Origin: an uncultured Porphyromonadaceae bacterium
GTDB taxonomy: Bacteria; Bacteroidota; Bacteroidia; Bacteroidales; Muribaculaceae
Assembly: GCA_902493335.1 (NCBI GenBank)
Contig: CABUPJ010000001.1
Location: forward strand, 1-64,000
DNA: 64,000 nucleotides
Reading direction: 5' to 3'
Shown here: positions 59,385-64,000 of the stretch, piece by piece
Numbering within the stretch: the stretch's first letter is position 1
How the letters are laid out: each line of letters starts with the position of its first letter
The notes under the pieces: model-generated
What the model was told of the DNA's origin: nothing
Databases searched by the model: none
The model's input: only the letters and a program-made list of their open reading frames with translations
Program-made: the position numbers and the translations under genes

Positions 59385-61065
59385 TATAAAAAACATATTT
59401 AGTCCGGCAGTTCTGCTGTGGATTTTCCCGCTGCTGCTGATCATACCCAACATCGCCCTCGCGTTTACCGAGAGTGATCCTCTGCTTTTCAAAATCACAG
59501 ATATAATATTACCGCTTGGCATATATTACCTGCTGACAAGTATCACGCGTAATATAGGACTCAGCGTCATCTGCTGTCTGCCGCTGATGATTCTGGCGGC
59601 ATTCCAGATTGTACTGCTTTATCTCTATGGCGAATCAATCATCGCCATAGATATGTTTCTCAATGTCGCGACCACCAATGTCGGCGAAGTGGCCGAACTG
59701 CTCGGCAATCTTCTTTTTGCCATCATGGTTGTGCTCGTCCTGTATCTGCCACCTATCATCTGGGCAATAACACTGATGCTCACTAAGTCGCATCTCGCCC
59801 GCCGGCAGCTCTTCAAGCCAAGAAGAATCGGCCTGACGGCATCGCTCACCGGTGTGATACTTCTCGCCTGCTGCTTCCTCGTCTACCCCGGTACATCCGT
59901 GATGAGACATATCTTCCCGGTCAATGTGTGCTCCAATCTCGTCAGCGCCATAAAACGCACGGCAGCCACGACTGACTACAAAAACACCTCGTCTGCGTTC
60001 TCTTATCGGCCGACTGTCACACGTGAAAGCGCCGACAGGGAAATCTACGTTTTTGTCATTGGCGAAACTTCGCGAGCCGACAACTGGCAGCTCGACGGTT
60101 ACAGCCGTCCGACCAATCCACGGCTGTCAAACGAAAAGAATCTGATATTTTACCCCAAAGCCCTCTCCGAGAGCAATACCACCCACAAGAGCGTGCCGAT
60201 GCTCATGTCATATCTCGACGCCTCGAACTTCGGCGATTCAATCTATACGGCCAAAAGCATATTTGCCCTGTTCAATGACATGGGTTACCGCACGGCTTAT
60301 TTCTCGAATCAATCGCCTAACCATTCCTTCATCGATTTCTTCGGCGCCCAGGCCGACACGAGCTCATTCATAAAATCACAAAGCACGTCTAAATTCGACT
60401 TCGACCTAATAGAACCGCTGTCAGATTTCATTGACAACAATCCGGACGGACGTCTTTTTATAGTACTTCACACCTACGGTTCGCACTTCAATTACCGCGA
60501 ACGCTATCCCGACTGTCATTCGGTCTTCAAACCCGACAATGCCACGGACGCCGACAAAAACAACCGCAACGAACTCGTCAATGCCTACGACAACACCATA
60601 GCCTATACCGACTGTCTGATCGATTCCGTAATACGACGGATTGAACGCGAGCACTGCAACGCGGCGCTTGTATATACCTCGGATCATGGCGAAGACATAT
60701 TCGACGACAGCCGCGAGCGCTTCCTGCACGCATCACCCACCCCAACATATTATCAGGTACACGTTCCATTCATCGTATGGACATCCGACGAATATGCAAC
60801 TTGCTATCCCGAAACCGTCAGTCAAGCTTTCGCCAACCGCGATAAAAATGTCTCGTCAAGCAAATCGGTTTTCAACACCCTGATAGACCTTGCCGGACTG
60901 TCAACAAGCTATGCCGACAAACGCTACTCACTCGTCAGCGACGACTATCACGAACCCCGGCGTATATACCTCAATGACTATAACGAATCTGTCGAGCTGG
61001 TTAAATCAGGATTCAAGGAGCAAGATATCATAAATTGCCAAAAACACAATATCAACACACGATAA
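59371..61065 (+). CDS. Phosphoethanolamine transferase (EptA/CptA-like)
   Basis: 564 aa. Five N-terminal transmembrane helices (~10-185) and a periplasmic alkaline-phosphatase-fold domain. Metal and nucleophile motifs: VIGETSRADNWQLDGYSR with the expected catalytic Thr, and VYTSDHGEDIFDD. It transfers phosphoethanolamine from phosphatidylethanolamine to lipid A or another glycan, lowering negative charge. lpxK at 22.4 kb shows lipid A is made. Overlaps the barrel gene by 14 bp. Confidence 0.88.
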   Translation: MKHFNIKNIFSPAVLLWIFPLLLIIPNIALAFTESDPLLFKITDIILPLGIYYLLTSITRNIGLSVICCLPLMILAAFQIVLLYLYGESIIAIDMFLNVATTNVGEVAELLGNLLFAIMVVLVLYLPPIIWAITLMLTKSHLARRQLFKPRRIGLTASLTGVILLACCFLVYPGTSVMRHIFPVNVCSNLVSAIKRTAATTDYKNTSSAFSYRPTVTRESADREIYVFVIGETSRADNWQLDGYSRPTNPRLSNEKNLIFYPKALSESNTTHKSVPMLMSYLDASNFGDSIYTAKSIFALFNDMGYRTAYFSNQSPNHSFIDFFGAQADTSSFIKSQSTSKFDFDLIEPLSDFIDNNPDGRLFIVLHTYGSHFNYRERYPDCHSVFKPDNATDADKNNRNELVNAYDNTIAYTDCLIDSVIRRIEREHCNAALVYTSDHGEDIFDDSRERFLHASPTPTYYQVHVPFIVWTSDEYATCYPETVSQAFANRDKNVSSSKSVFNTLIDLAGLSTSYADKRYSLVSDDYHEPRRIYLNDYNESVELVKSGFKEQDIINCQKHNINTR

Positions 61066-61184
61066 TTTTTACAAAGTTTTCCAAAAATATTTTCAAAAAT
61101 CAGTATATCAGTTATTTCTATTTTAGATACCATCAAAAAGTTCTCCAAATCGAAAAACTTTAAAAATAAATTCAGTGACAATCT

Positions 61185-61215
61185 TTGCAAAATCGGGTTA
61201 TTTGTATTAGCTTTG
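61185..61215 (+). promoter_or_regulatory. Predicted promoter for nrdDG
   Basis: TTG at 61185-61187, 20 nt, TAGCTTTG at 61208-61215. Full consensus; ~60 nt leader. The preceding 110 nt are A/T-rich with no recognised operator. Confidence 0.75.
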
Positions 61216-61283
61216 CATCAGTTAAAACAATACGCATAATTACACACGCCAACAACTGAAACAAGCAAAAACAATATAACCCG

Positions 61284-63491
61284 ATGATACAAACCGTTAT
61301 AAAACGCGACGGCCGCATAGTAGGCTACAACGAAGAGAAAATCAAAGCTGCCATACGCAAGGCGATGCTTCATACCGAATTGGGTGAAGACGAAGCACTT
61401 ATTCATAAAATCACCGACCATATCGGCTTTCGCGGCAACGAACAGATGACTGTCGAAGAGATTCAGGATCTCGTCGAACTCGAGCTGATGAACAGCCCGC
61501 GCAAGGAAGTCGCAAAAAAATACATAGCATATCGCGATCAGCGCAGCATCGCCCGCCGCGCCAAAACCCGCGACATGTTCCATGAAATCATCGAGGCAAA
61601 AAACAACGACATCACCCGCGAGAACGCCAACATGAACACCGACTCGCCCGCGGGCATGATGATGAAATTCGCGAGCGAGACCACAAAGCCTTTCGTCGAC
61701 GATTATCTTCTCTCGCCCGAAGCCCGCGATTATGTCAGAAACGGATATATACACATCCATGACAAAGACTACTATCCGACTAAAAGTCTCACCTGCGTCC
61801 AGCACCCGCTCGACCGCATCCTCGAGTATGGCTTCATCGCCGGACACGGTGAATCGCGCCCGGCGAAACGCATCGAGACCGCAAGCATCATAGCCTGTAT
61901 CTCGCTCGAGACCGCCCAGAATGAAATGCACGGCGGACAGGCAATCCCGGCGTTCGACTTCTATCTCGCGCCCTACGTGCGCTCGTCATATATCGAAGAG
62001 ATTAAAAATCTCGAGGCTCTATGCAACCGCGACCTCTCTCATTTATATAATAAGGAGTTCAAAGATTATGAGAAACGTGAACTCGAGGGTCTCGATGGCG
62101 ACGAACGACTCACAGCTCACGCTGTCAACCGCACTGTCAGCCGCGTACACCAGGCCATGGAAGCGTTTATCCACAACATGAACACCATCCATTCGCGCGG
62201 CGGCAACCAGGTCGTATTCAGCTCGATAAACTATGGCACAGACACTTCGGCCGAAGGCCGCTGCATCATCCGCGAACTGCTCAACTCTACCTATGAAGGC
62301 GTAGGCAACGGCGCCACAGCCATCTTCCCGATACAGATCTGGAAGAAAAAGCGCGGTGTCAGCTACCTCCCCGACGATCCAAATTATGACCTCTACAAAC
62401 TCGCCTGCAAAGTGACGGCACGCCGTTTCTTCCCCAACTTCGTCAATCTCGACGCCACTTTCAACGTCAATGAAAAATGGAATGCCGACGACCCCAAGCG
62501 CTATCTCTATGAAGTCGCCACGATGGGCTGCCGCACAAGAGTATTTGAAGACAGATTCGGCGAAAAAACCTCGATCGGACGCGGCAACCTCAGCTTCAGC
62601 ACCATCAATATCGTCCGTCTCGCCATCGAGTGCATGAACATTCGCGACAAATCAGAGCGCATAGATATTTTCTTCACCAAACTCGACAATCTGCTCGAAG
62701 TCACTGCGCGTCAGCTCGACGACAGATATAAATTCCAGAAAACGGCTCTTGCCAAGCAGTTCCCGCTGGTGATGTCGAAGCTCTGGAACGGCAGCGACAA
62801 ACTCAAGCCCACCGACACAGTCGAGTCTGTCATCAACCACGGCACTCTCGGCATCGGCTTCATCGGTCTGGCCGAATGTCTTGTAGCCCTGCTCGGCAAA
62901 CATCACGGCGAAGACGAAGAGGCCCAGCGTCTCGGCCTCCGCATCGTATCCCACATGCGTAGCCGTGCCAACGAATTCTCTGAGCGCTACAGCCACAACT
63001 ACTCGATACTCGCCACTCCGGCAGAAGGCCTTTCGGGCAGATTCACAGCCAAAGACCGCAAGACATTCGGCATTCTGCCCGGTATAACCGACAAGATTTA
63101 CTACACCAACTCAAACCATGTGCCGGTCTATTACAAATGCTCACCCAGGCATAAAGCCGAAATCGAGGCACCCTATCATGAACTGACCCGCGGCGGTCAC
63201 ATATTCTATGTCGAAATTGACGGCGATGCCACCCATAACCCCGAAGCCATCTCTGACATCGTCGACCTGATGGACAGACACAACATCGGCTACTGCTCGG
63301 TCAACCACAACCGCAACCGCTGCATGGAATGTGGCTACGAAGACGCTGCCGAGAATCTCGACACCTGCCCCAAATGCGGCAGCAAGGCGATTGACAAACT
63401 ACAGCGCATAACCGGTTATCTCGTCGGCACGACCGACCGCTGGAACAACGCCAAACTCGCCGAACTCAACGATCGTGTCGTTCACAAATAA
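61284..63491 (+). CDS. nrdD: Anaerobic ribonucleoside-triphosphate reductase
   Basis: 735 aa class III reductase for dNTP supply without oxygen. Residues ~3-95 are an ATP cone (VIKRDGRIVGYNEEKIKAAI), the allosteric site. The glycyl-radical barrel follows. The zinc site is CMECG...CPKCG near the end and the radical Gly711 lies in RITGYL. Length and order fit the family. nrdG follows by 8 nt. Confidence 0.95.
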   Translation: MIQTVIKRDGRIVGYNEEKIKAAIRKAMLHTELGEDEALIHKITDHIGFRGNEQMTVEEIQDLVELELMNSPRKEVAKKYIAYRDQRSIARRAKTRDMFHEIIEAKNNDITRENANMNTDSPAGMMMKFASETTKPFVDDYLLSPEARDYVRNGYIHIHDKDYYPTKSLTCVQHPLDRILEYGFIAGHGESRPAKRIETASIIACISLETAQNEMHGGQAIPAFDFYLAPYVRSSYIEEIKNLEALCNRDLSHLYNKEFKDYEKRELEGLDGDERLTAHAVNRTVSRVHQAMEAFIHNMNTIHSRGGNQVVFSSINYGTDTSAEGRCIIRELLNSTYEGVGNGATAIFPIQIWKKKRGVSYLPDDPNYDLYKLACKVTARRFFPNFVNLDATFNVNEKWNADDPKRYLYEVATMGCRTRVFEDRFGEKTSIGRGNLSFSTINIVRLAIECMNIRDKSERIDIFFTKLDNLLEVTARQLDDRYKFQKTALAKQFPLVMSKLWNGSDKLKPTDTVESVINHGTLGIGFIGLAECLVALLGKHHGEDEEAQRLGLRIVSHMRSRANEFSERYSHNYSILATPAEGLSGRFTAKDRKTFGILPGITDKIYYTNSNHVPVYYKCSPRHKAEIEAPYHELTRGGHIFYVEIDGDATHNPEAISDIVDLMDRHNIGYCSVNHNRNRCMECGYEDAAENLDTCPKCGSKAIDKLQRITGYLVGTTDRWNNAKLAELNDRVVHK

Positions 63492-63499
63492 GCGCTGCA

Positions 63500-64000
63500 A
63501 TGTCTGATTCCGAAGACATCACACTTCGTGTCGTCGACATCGTCGACGGCACGACTGTTGACGGCCCGGGGCTTCGCACATCGATTTATTTCGCAGGCTG
63601 CGACCACCATTGCCCGGGCTGTCACAATCCATCGACATGGCCTCATGACTCAGGCCGTGACATGACCGTCGGTGACATCATCGCCCACATCGAAGAAAAT
63701 GGCTTCAATGTCACCTTTTCGGGTGGTGACCCTCTTTATCAGGCCGACAAAATCGCCGTGCTCGCCCGAGAAATCAGACGCCGGCTCGGCAAGACCGTCT
63801 GGTGCTACACGGGCTTCACCTACGAAGAACTTATCGCCGGCACTCCGTCTGCCCGACAGGTGCTCGACAACATCGACGTCCTCGTTGACGGCCCTTTCAT
63901 CGAATCGTTGCGCGACACGTCGCTGCTATTCCGCGGCTCGTCAAACCAGCGCCTTATCGACGTGAAAGCGACAGCCGCATCCGGCCATATAGTCGAATGT
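63500..64000 (+). CDS. nrdG: Anaerobic ribonucleotide reductase activase (partial, cut by window end)
   Basis: 167 aa visible; the frame is open at the window edge. ATG at 63500. Radical-SAM motif CDHHCPGC (C-x3-C-x2-C) and TFSGGDPL match NrdG. It generates the glycyl radical on NrdD. The 3' end lies outside the window. Confidence 0.9.
   Translation, partial: MSDSEDITLRVVDIVDGTTVDGPGLRTSIYFAGCDHHCPGCHNPSTWPHDSGRDMTVGDIIAHIEENGFNVTFSGGDPLYQADKIAVLAREIRRRLGKTVWCYTGFTYEELIAGTPSARQVLDNIDVLVDGPFIESLRDTSLLFRGSSNQRLIDVKATAASGHIVEC

Noticed and set aside
61066..61283. Cobalamin riboswitch or NrdR box before nrdD
   Set aside because: No conserved riboswitch core or NrdR palindrome pair was seen in the A/T-rich leader.

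Overview
The window looks like chromosome of an anaerobic gut Bacteroidales, probably close to Muribaculaceae. Support comes from Bacteroidota promoters (TTG, 19-20 nt, TAnnTTTG) before many genes, Bacteroidota-restricted families (DUF4924, DUF5686, DUF3871, long-form NusB, fused MsrA-MsrB), and a complete anaerobic ribonucleotide reductase start. The family-level placement is inference. Backbone genes have balanced to mildly GC-rich codons. Roughly 33-45.8 kb and the toxin-antitoxin pair near 48.2 kb are clearly AT-rich and look acquired.

Layout. 0-7.9 kb is one minus-strand block: ftsY, rimO, menF, two SGNH esterase-like proteins and an MBOAT acyltransferase, the last three forming a probable envelope O-acetylation system. 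8-11 kb holds DUF4924, a tRNA-dihydrouridine synthase and a MATE exporter, then a candidate structured ncRNA with its own promoter and terminator, and tRNA-Leu(UAG). 11.4-17 kb (plus strand) holds a PAS-LuxR regulator, a MalS-like GH13 protein with degenerate catalytic motifs, thrC, a small protein, an acyltransferase and a nitrilase-family amidase. 17-25.3 kb holds two minus operons, nusB-yajC-ybbR-coaE and sppA-lpxK-pnp-thiL. 25.4-32.9 kb has a large DUF5686 protein, a CYTH protein, rlmD and ppdK.

Mobile region. The 3' end of ppdK (32838-32879) is repeated at 43867-43908, with differences only at third codon positions, and again as a decayed copy at 45751-45777. I read this as two successive integrations at ppdK. 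The younger, about 11 kb element A carries a tyrosine recombinase, a divergent family-A/T7-type polymerase, a RecA/Sak4-like ATPase, DUF3871, two retropepsin-like proteases, membrane proteins and one opposite-strand gene. I see no relaxase or conjugation gene. Repeats of ATGTTTGAT near the left end and its inverted copy at the right end look like recombinase arm sites. The older, about 1.9 kb element B has no integrase and holds a sigma-region-2-only protein and an orphan PD-(D/E)XK nuclease.

45.8-64 kb returns to chromosome: an Asp/Glu racemase-like protein, small envelope proteins, a HigBA-type toxin-antitoxin pair, a duplicated CreD-like pair, MsrAB, a Crp/Fnr regulator, the menD-menB-menC-menE operon (menF lies 48 kb away), an outer-membrane barrel protein with a phosphoethanolamine transferase, and nrdD-nrdG, the last cut by the window end.

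All functional calls rest on motifs and family memory read by eye; no database search was run.
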